From positions 86,717 to 150,716 of the forward strand of contig JAUHYU010000001.1 of NCBI GenBank assembly GCA_030426345.1: 64,000 nt of DNA, read 5' to 3'. The position numbers and the translations under genes were made by a program. This document shows positions 27,776 through 36,092 of the stretch, one piece after another. Position 1 is the stretch's first letter; every line of letters starts with the position of its first letter. Under the pieces are notes generated by a model that worked only from the letters and a program-made list of their open reading frames with translations, did not search any database and was not told where the DNA came from. Origin of the DNA: Bacteroidia bacterium (lineage in GTDB: Bacteria > Bacteroidota > Bacteroidia > Cytophagales > Cyclobacteriaceae).

Positions 27776-30190
27776 CTACTTAATTATTATTTGTACCGTT
27801 TTCTCAACCTTATTGCCAATATTATCACTCACAGTTGCCTCAAGAATATAACTTCCCGAATTCATATTTTTCAATGCGGCATCTTTTTCGGCATCCCATC
27901 GATAAGGCGCTTTGCTAATCCGCCCAACCGATTCGCCATTTACCTTGAGACTAACTACTTTAAGGTCGAATGTAGACTCAACTATAATATTCACAGTCAA
28001 ATCGGTTCCTTTGGGATATTCAGCCCCTTCTTTAATGTTTTCAAAATCAATTTCGATATTAAACTTTTCTATGGTTCTTGCTAATTCAATATCATGTTCA
28101 ACTTCCCTGGTTAATTCTTTCCAATCCAAATTACCTGATCGGGAGTACCTCCGTGAGATATATTGACTCTCCATTATATTAACATATTTATTCCAATGTA
28201 CAAAAGCAGTTTTCAAATGTGCTATTGCACGGTCTTGATGTGAGGTTTCAGATGTGAAATTGTATAAAGACAACTCGGTTGCACCCCTGATTTTCTCGCT
28301 ATAGTAATTGCCAAGATGGGCAAAGGCCATGATGTCATTTTTAGTTTGTAGAAGTTCTGCATTTTCCGCAGTTTCCATTCCATCGATCATTAATAAGGTT
28401 TGGTAAGCATACCCCTCTAATTTATTGGCAACATCAAGGGGCGTTGTACTCGATATTTGTTCCTTATTAATTATTTTTTCACTGTAGTCTGCAATGTTTA
28501 AAATACCGCTTCCTTCCATGGTATTGCCTCCCATAAATTCTTTCACTGTAATTAAATTTCTGCTTTTACATGCTTCGGGATACCATTGAAAATCCCAATC
28601 ACGCCAGAAAAATCGGGTAGTTTGAGGTATTATCTTTGATGCCGTCTCCCAGGCTTCGTACATCACTTCTGAAGAAACTTCAGGGAAATGATGCTTGATG
28701 TGGTTTTTAAAAACATCTGTTGATAAATCCGGGTTGTACCCCAATCGCCCCCATAGCATAAAATTATACCAATGTTTTTTGTTTTCTGTGCTGCCATTGA
28801 ATGCAGGGTCGGTGCTGCTATAGACCCTCCCCCAAACATAGCCATCGGATCCCATCAGATAACCGGCAGTCTTTTCTTTATCGAAGCCAAGAATGAAATC
28901 GCGGGTATATTCCGGATCGCCCCAACGCAAGTAAAAAATATCGTCGTTGCGCAGGTTCCACCAGCTCTTCGTCCCCTCAGGCATTTCGTCTAACAGAAAA
29001 TCTTCGAATGGTATGTTTGGACTGGAATATAAATGGGCTCTTGCATATTTAAAGCTGAAATCAAAGGTGTCGGGATAGTCCTTAAAATAGCTCATAATAT
29101 CGCTACATGAAGAATACCAGTGCCTATGTATAAACCTGATTTTACGATCAGGCTGTTCCTTTTTTGCATCCATTATTCCCAAAGCATAAGTATCCCAAAG
29201 CCATTTTTCTCTTTCTTCAAATGTCATGTTGGGCATTTGCTCGCCGGCTGTTACTCCAATACCATCTACGTTTGGATAGGTTAATAAAAATTGTTTTACG
29301 GATTTTCTTAGGTATTCTATGGATTTCTCATTTTTACTATCATTGGTAATTCCATATTTGCCTTCGGCGTTGTTCAGGTATATATTCCAGGTGATATAAA
29401 AAATATCGATTGACCTGTCAGAGGCATATTGCATCACTTCCTGCCAAAATTCTATTTTTTCTTCGATGGTCATTTTCTTTACAAAATTCCCATATCCATC
29501 AATCACATCGTGAACTTCCACATCGCGATAATCATCTAATTTAATCATCGTGGTAAAAGCATTTTTTGTCCAATAAGACAAGGTGTTGTAACGGTTTCGG
29601 GCCAAATCGTCAAGGTATTCCTTCCAGAAATCCATATCCCACATGTCTTTTATATTACTTTTTTCCTGATCTCCATTGTAGTTAAAAGTGGGCGCCCTTT
29701 GGTCGAGAGGGATGTTATACTTGATGCCTCTTTTTTTAATATAAGGCTCCTGCTCTTCGTTATAAGAAGCATTTAGCGAATTGAAAGTAATATTTTCGGC
29801 AAGCTGCAATCCACCGTACATGGCTCCGACAACATCGCCGCCAACAGCCCAATGGGATTTTTGTTTTGTGTTGGTTGTTCGCAAGGCAAAGGCTTGTTCG
29901 CCCAACTTATCTAGTTCAATTGTTTGTCCTCCCTCCTTTAACAAAACCTCAATCACAGCATCGTCTGATTTTAGAGCGATAATGATTTTCTTAACTGCAT
30001 AACAGGCTGATAATTCATCTATTGGTTTCAGCTCAACTTCGAAACTATTTTTTTCCAAAGCTGCTTTAATGTCCGAAGCTGCAAATTCGAATTGCGGAAT
30101 AGTGTTATTATAAAAAACACCTATACTTTCTGCCTTAATGACATTATTCGCAAGGAATAGAACCGCTATAAGAATTTTAAAAAAATTCAT
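27776..30190 (-). CDS. GH67/GH20b-like glycoside hydrolase with C-terminal Ig-like domain
   Basis: An 804-residue secreted protein. Residues 20-145 resemble the GH20b-type N-terminal domain shared with GH67 and GH84 enzymes (FEFAASDIKAALEKN, WAVGGDVVGAMYGGLQLAE). Residues 150-480 are a TIM barrel with VKKRGIKYNIPLDQRAP-like entry, DIFYITWNIYLNN, VDGIGVTAGEQMPNM and GYLMGSDGYVWGR. The last 95 residues look like an Ig-like module (GTDLTVNIIVESTFDLKVVSLKVNGE). Alpha-glucuronidase-type activity on uronic-acid side chains is a reasonable guess but not proven. The start follows a short gap after the propeller gene. Confidence 0.7.
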   Translation of the reverse strand: MNFFKILIAVLFLANNVIKAESIGVFYNNTIPQFEFAASDIKAALEKNSFEVELKPIDELSACYAVKKIIIALKSDDAVIEVLLKEGGQTIELDKLGEQAFALRTTNTKQKSHWAVGGDVVGAMYGGLQLAENITFNSLNASYNEEQEPYIKKRGIKYNIPLDQRAPTFNYNGDQEKSNIKDMWDMDFWKEYLDDLARNRYNTLSYWTKNAFTTMIKLDDYRDVEVHDVIDGYGNFVKKMTIEEKIEFWQEVMQYASDRSIDIFYITWNIYLNNAEGKYGITNDSKNEKSIEYLRKSVKQFLLTYPNVDGIGVTAGEQMPNMTFEEREKWLWDTYALGIMDAKKEQPDRKIRFIHRHWYSSCSDIMSYFKDYPDTFDFSFKYARAHLYSSPNIPFEDFLLDEMPEGTKSWWNLRNDDIFYLRWGDPEYTRDFILGFDKEKTAGYLMGSDGYVWGRVYSSTDPAFNGSTENKKHWYNFMLWGRLGYNPDLSTDVFKNHIKHHFPEVSSEVMYEAWETASKIIPQTTRFFWRDWDFQWYPEACKSRNLITVKEFMGGNTMEGSGILNIADYSEKIINKEQISSTTPLDVANKLEGYAYQTLLMIDGMETAENAELLQTKNDIMAFAHLGNYYSEKIRGATELSLYNFTSETSHQDRAIAHLKTAFVHWNKYVNIMESQYISRRYSRSGNLDWKELTREVEHDIELARTIEKFNIEIDFENIKEGAEYPKGTDLTVNIIVESTFDLKVVSLKVNGESVGRISKAPYRWDAEKDAALKNMNSGSYILEATVSDNIGNKVEKTVQIIIK

Positions 30191-30201
30191 AATAATAGTT
30201 T

Positions 30202-31250
30202 TTAAGATTTACTCTGTCTCTTTTTTAACTTCCCCCATTCTTCCAAATCAAACAAATAGATTCCACAGCCCACCCCTGCATCATCTTTGGCATAAGCCGC
30301 CTGAAAAACCATCATTTTTCCATCATCACTTACTACCGGATTAGATCCCTTGTAGCCTTCCAAATCATTGAAAAATGTCAGACGCTCCATGTCCTGACCT
30401 GTTCCGTCCAGCTTTATCTTGTAGATGTCAATTTGTTTTATGCCTTTCATACTATGCCTGTCACACTCTATAAGCGTGTACTCTCCATCAGGAAATATTC
30501 CTTCCGGTTCTGAATATTGATTGGGTGATTTTGAGAAATTGATCATTTGACCAGTGCTAAGATTATAACCCATCACTTCACTTGTGAAAAGTCCGGCCTC
30601 TGTATTTCCGTATTGTGTCCAGGTAAATACTTCTTCTTTTGGTCTGATGAAATTTTGCGGTTCAAGGATTCCGTCATACTTGATTCCATCAACTATGACG
30701 GAATCATTATCGATGATTAGCTTCTTATTTTTAATGGATGGTTTTCCATTTTCATATCCGATATTGCCCGAATAAATAACCTGCTGATCTGGAGTCCATA
30801 CTATTTTCATATCAGTTCGGGAAATGGCCGGGCCTTCATCAATGGCCTCATTGATTTTCTGAGGTGGACCATCTGAGCCTTCAGGAAGTATCTGGATATA
30901 TAAGTTATGCCGAGAAGGGCCACAGGTAAAAAACAAATCTCCATTAGAAAGCTGATAAACCCTGTAATATCCATGCCCTTCTGGCCTCCAATCCTTTTTG
31001 GTAATTTGAGTTGCCTCTTTTGACTTAATATCAACTTTCCAAACCTCACCCCCGGCCCGATCAACATAATAAACAGTTTCACCATCAATGACCACTCTGA
31101 TCGTTGTCCTTCATCAGTTAACGGGGCAATGTAGTGTGGCAACTGATCAACAGGAAAACATCCTTCTGGCCCATAATGGCTGCCTCCGCAAGCAAATATG
31201 CCTGTGATGAATAACAACACCCATGCTACCACTTCAATTTTCATTACCAT
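30202..31250 (-). pseudogene. Beta-propeller lipoprotein, broken by a one-base frameshift
   Basis: The N-terminal part (MVMKIEVVAWVLLF, lipobox FACG, then YIAPLTDEGQRSE) is in one frame. The rest (VVIDGETVYYVDRAGGEVWK onwards) is in another, with the switch at about 31096. Restoring one base there gives a continuous TDEGQRSEVVIDGETVYYVD. The body has WD40/PD40-like propeller blades (GSNPVVSDDGKMMVFQAAYA, PDGEYTLIECDRHSM). The intact protein would be about 349 residues. It could be a mutation or a sequencing error. The function is unknown; related propellers in polysaccharide loci include oligogalacturonide-lyase-like and TolB-like proteins. Confidence 0.72.
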
Positions 31251-31257
31251 CCAATTA

Positions 31258-33153
31258 TTATTCCCCTGACAAACGCACTTTAATGATTGTTTTATTCCAC
31301 TCAATCGTCCAGGCCGGAACCCGGATTTCAATTCGCTTTAGATTTTCTTTCTTAGCATCTAAATAGAGCGGTGGTGGGTCGAGAGAAATGACAGAAACTG
31401 TAAACTGCGGATGCGAAAGATTCTCTAGTTTTAAGCTATGTCCATCTTTACTTAATATCGCACCGCCATCAACAATTTCTACATCCGACTGTGTCATCAT
31501 TTGCCACGTAATCAATTCAGTCTCATCGATGATTTCAATTTCATCTTCTATCAAAAGTGACTTAGGACTGTCCTTTATAAATTTGCGATAAGCACTTTTC
31601 AGCTGACCTTCAAAAGTTGGTGTTAAATCGATCGTAGCCTCGGGATGCTCTCCAGCTTTAAAATCAATAATTGATGCCTTGCCTTCAACATTATGTAGTT
31701 GGTTGTTGACTGAGATTGAGCTGTGGCCGAAATTGTTTTTGTCCAATAATTTCCACCTGTCGCATTCCTGGCATCTGTGCCATAGATCAAAACCTGTTCT
31801 TTCGATCATTCCATAGCTTCTGTAGTTTCCGGGGTCAATGCTCCATCGCACTTCCTTCAATTCAAAGACAAAGGAACCTGCATCCATATTGCCATGGCTA
31901 ACTGAACCGCTGCCGCCTTTCCCACCAAAATAATATTGATTGGGGTCTTGCCCTCCTCCCGTAAAAAAAACAACTGGATTGACTCCATCTCCTTTCCAAA
32001 CTGTTGGTATAGTTTCCCCTTCCATCTCTTTGAACTGGGCCAACCAAACTAGTGATACTCCTGCCAATCGCGAGATTTTCCCCATCTCGTCTGGAGGTTT
32101 CAGAAATAATTCTTTTTCAAAAAATGCCCTATTGCCGGTTTTGGATGCAAACCAAGCCAAGGTAAAATCACCATTCTTGCTGCGCCTTTCTCCACAGTCA
32201 GCAAAGTTGAACATCAAACCCGATGGAGCATTAGACAACATCCTAAAAACTGCACTTTCTTTAAAGGCAGGGTAGTTAAGAATACCGAAATCTGTTCCGA
32301 ATGCACTTTCAAACATTGCTGCCGTTGTCACTGAAAATGAAGTGCCATAGTTCCAATAAGTTGCTCCTTCAGGGTAAACACCATCCGGATCATATTGAGA
32401 TAAGGCAGATGCCATACCATCAATCGCCCTGTGAATTGTTTTAGCTGCCAATTCGGGATCGATTTCAGCAATAGCTATTGATGCCGCTACCATCCCCCCA
32501 TTGCAAACCTGGTTCCAATTATTAGTTCCATAGGCCCAATGCGAATGGTCGCCTCCTTCAGGCCAGCTTGGTTTTATCCCTTTTTCTATTAGAGAATTCT
32601 TTGCCAGTTCAATGGTTTTGGCAGGCAAATCCCCGGCTGTCCAGTCGATTGCCAAAGCAATCGCCAATGACATTTCACCAACATCTAGAAAGTGCTTGGG
32701 ATTCCAAGTAGGAAAATTACAGGCGGCAATTACTTCCTCATTAATCCGCTTTAACATTCTGGGGTCCTTTTCAACTCGATAGACCATGGCCAGCATATTT
32801 ATGCGATAAAGCATATCTCGGGAAATATCAAGTTGGTTGTCTTGTGTCCTTTCTTCGAGTGGGATATCCAGGTTGATTATTGGCATCTCAAATACGCTTT
32901 CGGCATTGAGTTTTATCCCCTCATAGACATTTTGAGTGACCGGATCTGTCTTCAGCTTTTCCTTTAGATTTGCATCTATGTTCTTGTTCAGAACAAGCCG
33001 TGGTAATTTTTTACTCAAATTCCTTTTGAGATACGCAACGGAAATAGGATTTTCTAATTTATAAGGTATGGATTGGGCATTTGTAGATAGGGTAGTCCCC
33101 AAAATCAAAAATGAAGCTGCTAACCATAAATGCATTTTATCAAATCTTTTCAT
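31258..33153 (-). CDS. Heparinase II/III-family polysaccharide lyase
   Basis: A 631-residue secreted enzyme (signal peptide cleaved near STNAQ). The toroid domain shows GTNNWNQVCNGGMVAASIAI and the catalytic-Tyr block PEGATYWNYGTSFSV. The beta-sandwich domain starts near FFTGGGQDPNQYYFGGKGG and has GSVSHGNMDAGSFVFE with the catalytic His. It also carries DLWHRCQECDRWKLL, which may bind metal through Cys/His. The order of motifs fits PL12/PL15-type or ulvan-lyase-like PL families. It is one of three heparinase-fold proteins in the locus, all mutually divergent, suggesting different linkages or endo/exo roles. Confidence 0.87.
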   Translation of the reverse strand: MKRFDKMHLWLAASFLILGTTLSTNAQSIPYKLENPISVAYLKRNLSKKLPRLVLNKNIDANLKEKLKTDPVTQNVYEGIKLNAESVFEMPIINLDIPLEERTQDNQLDISRDMLYRINMLAMVYRVEKDPRMLKRINEEVIAACNFPTWNPKHFLDVGEMSLAIALAIDWTAGDLPAKTIELAKNSLIEKGIKPSWPEGGDHSHWAYGTNNWNQVCNGGMVAASIAIAEIDPELAAKTIHRAIDGMASALSQYDPDGVYPEGATYWNYGTSFSVTTAAMFESAFGTDFGILNYPAFKESAVFRMLSNAPSGLMFNFADCGERRSKNGDFTLAWFASKTGNRAFFEKELFLKPPDEMGKISRLAGVSLVWLAQFKEMEGETIPTVWKGDGVNPVVFFTGGGQDPNQYYFGGKGGSGSVSHGNMDAGSFVFELKEVRWSIDPGNYRSYGMIERTGFDLWHRCQECDRWKLLDKNNFGHSSISVNNQLHNVEGKASIIDFKAGEHPEATIDLTPTFEGQLKSAYRKFIKDSPKSLLIEDEIEIIDETELITWQMMTQSDVEIVDGGAILSKDGHSLKLENLSHPQFTVSVISLDPPPLYLDAKKENLKRIEIRVPAWTIEWNKTIIKVRLSGE

Positions 33154-33270
33154 TGTAGTATTTATTCTTCATGTCAATGAATTATGATAATCGATTAATT
33201 TCAATTGGTCTTAGACCTTATCCGAATTTGCTCATATTTCTTACAAAAAAAGCCCTAAAAATCCATGAAT

Positions 33271-34566
33271 TTATCCATCACTTAATACTGTATGGGTTTT
33301 AATATAATCCGGATCTATAATAATCCCCAAACCAGCCCCCGATGGCACTTTGATAGCTCCATCTATGCTTTCAAAGGGTTCTGCCTTGCTCTCTATTGGA
33401 ATGGTCGTTCCATTGGCATCTTTGGTTTCAAACATTTTGAATTCATGAAATTCGGCAGCAGCCGGGCATACTGAAACCATCTGTAGCAAATACACAAACC
33501 CAAGTCCGCCAGCAGAAATATGCGGTGTGATCTGCAAACCCGCAGCCTCCACCATCCGCGCCACTTGCATCGTCCGGGTCATCCCTCCAAAATAAAACAA
33601 ATCGGGCTGTAGAATCTGAAAGACTTCTTTCCCAATAAGGTATCTAAATCCATGAATTCCGAACTCCTCTTCACCGCCGGCTATGGGGATCGTGAGTGCT
33701 TCTTCTACCTGCTTTTGCTCTTCGTACCAATCCCACGGCACCGGCTCCTCGTAGAAATAATAGTTGTATTCTTCCAGAATTTTGCCAATCCGGATAGCCT
33801 CCTTCACAGAATACGACCCGTTTCCATCGATCATCAATTTTGTATCATTGCCAAACTTCTGCCGCGCCATTTTGATCAACTTCTCCGTTCGGCCAGGGGC
33901 GTTGTCGATATCGCTGGCCAGATTATCGCCTCTACCTGCTCGGAGCTTAACGGCCTTGGCATTGGTTTCTAAATAATCCGTATACATCATTTCCAGAGAT
34001 TCTTCGGGCTCTCTATTGCGAAAATCCCACAGGTGATGTCCCAAATAAATCGGCACTTCGGGATTTTGCACATCACCAATCAATTGTCCGGCTGGCTTGT
34101 CGGCAATGTTCCCAAGCATGTCAAGTATGGCAAATTCGATTACAGCTATTTGTACGTTGAGTGGGATTCCCTGTCGCTTCACATTTCGTTCGGCAGCATT
34201 GTAAATGAGCAAATCAAGATCGCGGGCGTCTTTCCCTACAAAAAATTGTTTGAGATTTAGGTTGAACATTGGATAGCTGGACTGCGCGATGAATGGATGG
34301 CCGACCGCAATGCCAACTGCTCCGTCCTTAGAGCGCACACGGCAAATTGTATTTTTCCTGTCCCGAAGCAATTCTAATGTTTCGATGATGACTGGGTCAG
34401 GAAAGAGGGCTTTTTTTAATACTGGCTTCCTGAGTACTTCATCCAATCTGGAATATGCACCATCAAGTTTTGATTTCTTATCCGTTCCAAAACATGAGGT
34501 GAAAAATGCAGATGCACCTCCGGTCAAGGCAGCTGTTTTCAAGAAACTACGTCTATTGTTCTTCAT
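33271..34566 (-). CDS. Tat-exported enolase-superfamily (mandelate racemase subgroup) protein
   Basis: A 431-residue protein that starts with a twin-arginine signal (NNRRSFLKTAALTGG). The MR-subgroup catalytic set is present: K207 in AVKLRAG (K-x-R), metal ligands D247 (MIDGNGSY), E273/E274 (FYEEPVPWDW) and E299/E300 (AGGEEEFG), and H349 (TPHISAGG). Members are sugar-acid dehydratases or epimerases; fuconate, rhamnonate, galactonate or gluconate are possible substrates. Export through Tat is unusual for a sugar-acid catabolic enzyme. It implies either action on periplasmic products of lyase/GH88 cleavage or a lipid-anchored enzyme (TSCFG follows the signal). Confidence 0.85.
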   Translation of the reverse strand: MKNNRRSFLKTAALTGGASAFFTSCFGTDKKSKLDGAYSRLDEVLRKPVLKKALFPDPVIIETLELLRDRKNTICRVRSKDGAVGIAVGHPFIAQSSYPMFNLNLKQFFVGKDARDLDLLIYNAAERNVKRQGIPLNVQIAVIEFAILDMLGNIADKPAGQLIGDVQNPEVPIYLGHHLWDFRNREPEESLEMMYTDYLETNAKAVKLRAGRGDNLASDIDNAPGRTEKLIKMARQKFGNDTKLMIDGNGSYSVKEAIRIGKILEEYNYYFYEEPVPWDWYEEQKQVEEALTIPIAGGEEEFGIHGFRYLIGKEVFQILQPDLFYFGGMTRTMQVARMVEAAGLQITPHISAGGLGFVYLLQMVSVCPAAAEFHEFKMFETKDANGTTIPIESKAEPFESIDGAIKVPSGAGLGIIIDPDYIKTHTVLSDG

Positions 34567-34567
34567 G

Positions 34568-34711
34568 CTATTTTGGGTGTTTTACTATAAACCCAATATA
34601 TAAATTTTTGATGTAGATTAGTTCAAAACCCTTTCCATCTAAATAGCCATATAGAATAATTTCATTGGTTTTGCCCCTTTCGCCCCAACCCTCTCTATAC
34701 ATTGTCTCCAT
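34568..34711 (-). pseudogene. Small unassigned ORF or gene relic between GH88 and enolase genes
   Basis: A 47-codon frame fills most of the gap between the GH88 gene and the enolase-family gene and ends 1 bp before the latter's ATG (tagcatg). It reads METMYREGWGERG, KTNEIILYGYLDGKGFELI and so on, which looks protein-like (YGYLDGKGF). It has no signal peptide or recognised family, and its frame closes just upstream at a TAG. I read it as the tail of a lost gene or a real tiny gene; the evidence is only frame, spacing and composition. Confidence 0.35.
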
Positions 34712-34752
34712 TACATACCTAAAAAAGCCCTAAAAACCCATGAAATCCTTCA

Positions 34753-35970
34753 CTACTTCACATAAGCCCATTTCACATTGTCCTGGGTTTTTTTCAATCG
34801 CAGCAATGCTTCCAGAAAGTAATAATCAGCATAAATTATTGACGCATCTATTTCTGTCCCATTGGGTTTGTGGCCTGTAGAATGCAATAGGAAAGATCGA
34901 TTGCTATCACCACTCAGATATTGATCAGTCGATAGTTTTGCCAGCAATTGAGTAGCAGCTTTTTTATACTTTAATTTATCAGCGTCATGCTTCATGTATT
35001 CCGAAAGTTCCAACAAACCTGAGGCTGCCACCGCTGCTGCAGAAGCATCCTTTGGGGCATTGGGTATGTTGGGGTCGTCAAAGTCCCAGTATGGAATTCC
35101 ATCTTCTGGCAACCTATTGATAAATACATCGGCCAGCTTTCTCGCCGTTTGCAAAAATTGCTCATTCCCGGTTTCTCGATAGCACATGGTATAGCCATAT
35201 ATGCCCCAACTCTGACCTCTGGCCCATTGTGAATCATCTGCATATCCCTGATGTGTAACGCCTTTTATAAAATGCCCGTCAACAGTATCGAAAACAGCCA
35301 CATGAACTGTACTATAATCAGGACGAATCAGCGTTTCCATTGAAACTTCAGCATGGGAAACGGCCATGTCAAATAGCTCCGAACCATCGCCATTTTTTGA
35401 TGCCCAGAATAATAATTCCAGATTGATCAAATTATCAATGATCGTGTTGTGTGGCCAATTCATCTTTTTGCGCATCACCGGCCATGAAAGTATGGTCCCC
35501 ACTTTGGGGTTATAGAGTGTTGCCAGAGAATCTGCTGCCAATAATAATAAATCATGGTATTTGGCATCATTTGTCAAGCGATACCCATTGCCAAAGCTAC
35601 AGTAAAGCATAAAACCCAAGTCGTGATTATCCACAGGAACATCAAGCACACCGCTCAGCACTTCTGTATATTTTTTGGCCTGCTCAAGAATGTCCTTATC
35701 TCCAGACGCTTCATAGGCATACCATAATACCCCTGGCCAAAAACCGCTTGTCCAATCATGAATGCCAACTTTGTTCCATTTGGTCTGATCCGGATAAATA
35801 TTACGCGGAATGCTATCTGTTCCAGAAAGACCATTTAGGCTTACCTTGGTCTTTTCGACACAATATGCCAGCATTTTATCTACATCCAATTTTTCAGGTT
35901 GTTGCTCTGTTGTGCTGGAACAGGCAAACATAGCGAAGGCTATACAAATTAATATTGATCTATAAATCAT
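34753..35970 (-). CDS. GH88 unsaturated uronyl hydrolase, lipoprotein
   Basis: A 405-residue lipoprotein (lipobox MFAC, Cys 17). GH88 enzymes hydrate the 4,5-unsaturated uronic acid left at the non-reducing end by polysaccharide lyases and so release it. The (alpha/alpha)6 barrel shows HDWTSGFWPGVLWY, Asp 117 in NHDLGF and Asp 179 in NTIIDNL, matching the two catalytic Asp positions of the family, and DDSQWARGQSWGIYG. This gene is the strongest argument that the target contains uronic acids cleaved by lyases, since it consumes the products of the three heparinase-fold proteins. Confidence 0.93.
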   Translation of the reverse strand: MIYRSILICIAFAMFACSSTTEQQPEKLDVDKMLAYCVEKTKVSLNGLSGTDSIPRNIYPDQTKWNKVGIHDWTSGFWPGVLWYAYEASGDKDILEQAKKYTEVLSGVLDVPVDNHDLGFMLYCSFGNGYRLTNDAKYHDLLLLAADSLATLYNPKVGTILSWPVMRKKMNWPHNTIIDNLINLELLFWASKNGDGSELFDMAVSHAEVSMETLIRPDYSTVHVAVFDTVDGHFIKGVTHQGYADDSQWARGQSWGIYGYTMCYRETGNEQFLQTARKLADVFINRLPEDGIPYWDFDDPNIPNAPKDASAAAVAASGLLELSEYMKHDADKLKYKKAATQLLAKLSTDQYLSGDSNRSFLLHSTGHKPNGTEIDASIIYADYYFLEALLRLKKTQDNVKWAYVK

Positions 35971-36026
35971 ATCGATTCGTGTTTTTATTTAGTTTTTCAA
36001 TTATCATTTTCAAATAATTGATTTGG

Positions 36027-36066
36027 AAAAAAACAGCCGACAGCAACTTGTTTTGACTGTCGGCTG
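36027..36066 (-). terminator. Rho-independent terminator after susD
   Basis: A perfect 10 bp stem (cagccgacag 36034-36043, ctgtcggctg 36057-36066) with a 13 nt loop. On the minus strand it is followed by a run of seven T (top-strand A 36027-36033). It lies 26 nt beyond the susD stop and 56 nt before the GH88 start. It can therefore end most susCD transcripts, leaving the enzymes to readthrough or their own promoter. Confidence 0.85.
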
Positions 36067-36092
36067 CACCCAAACTATGAAGGAAATAGTAG

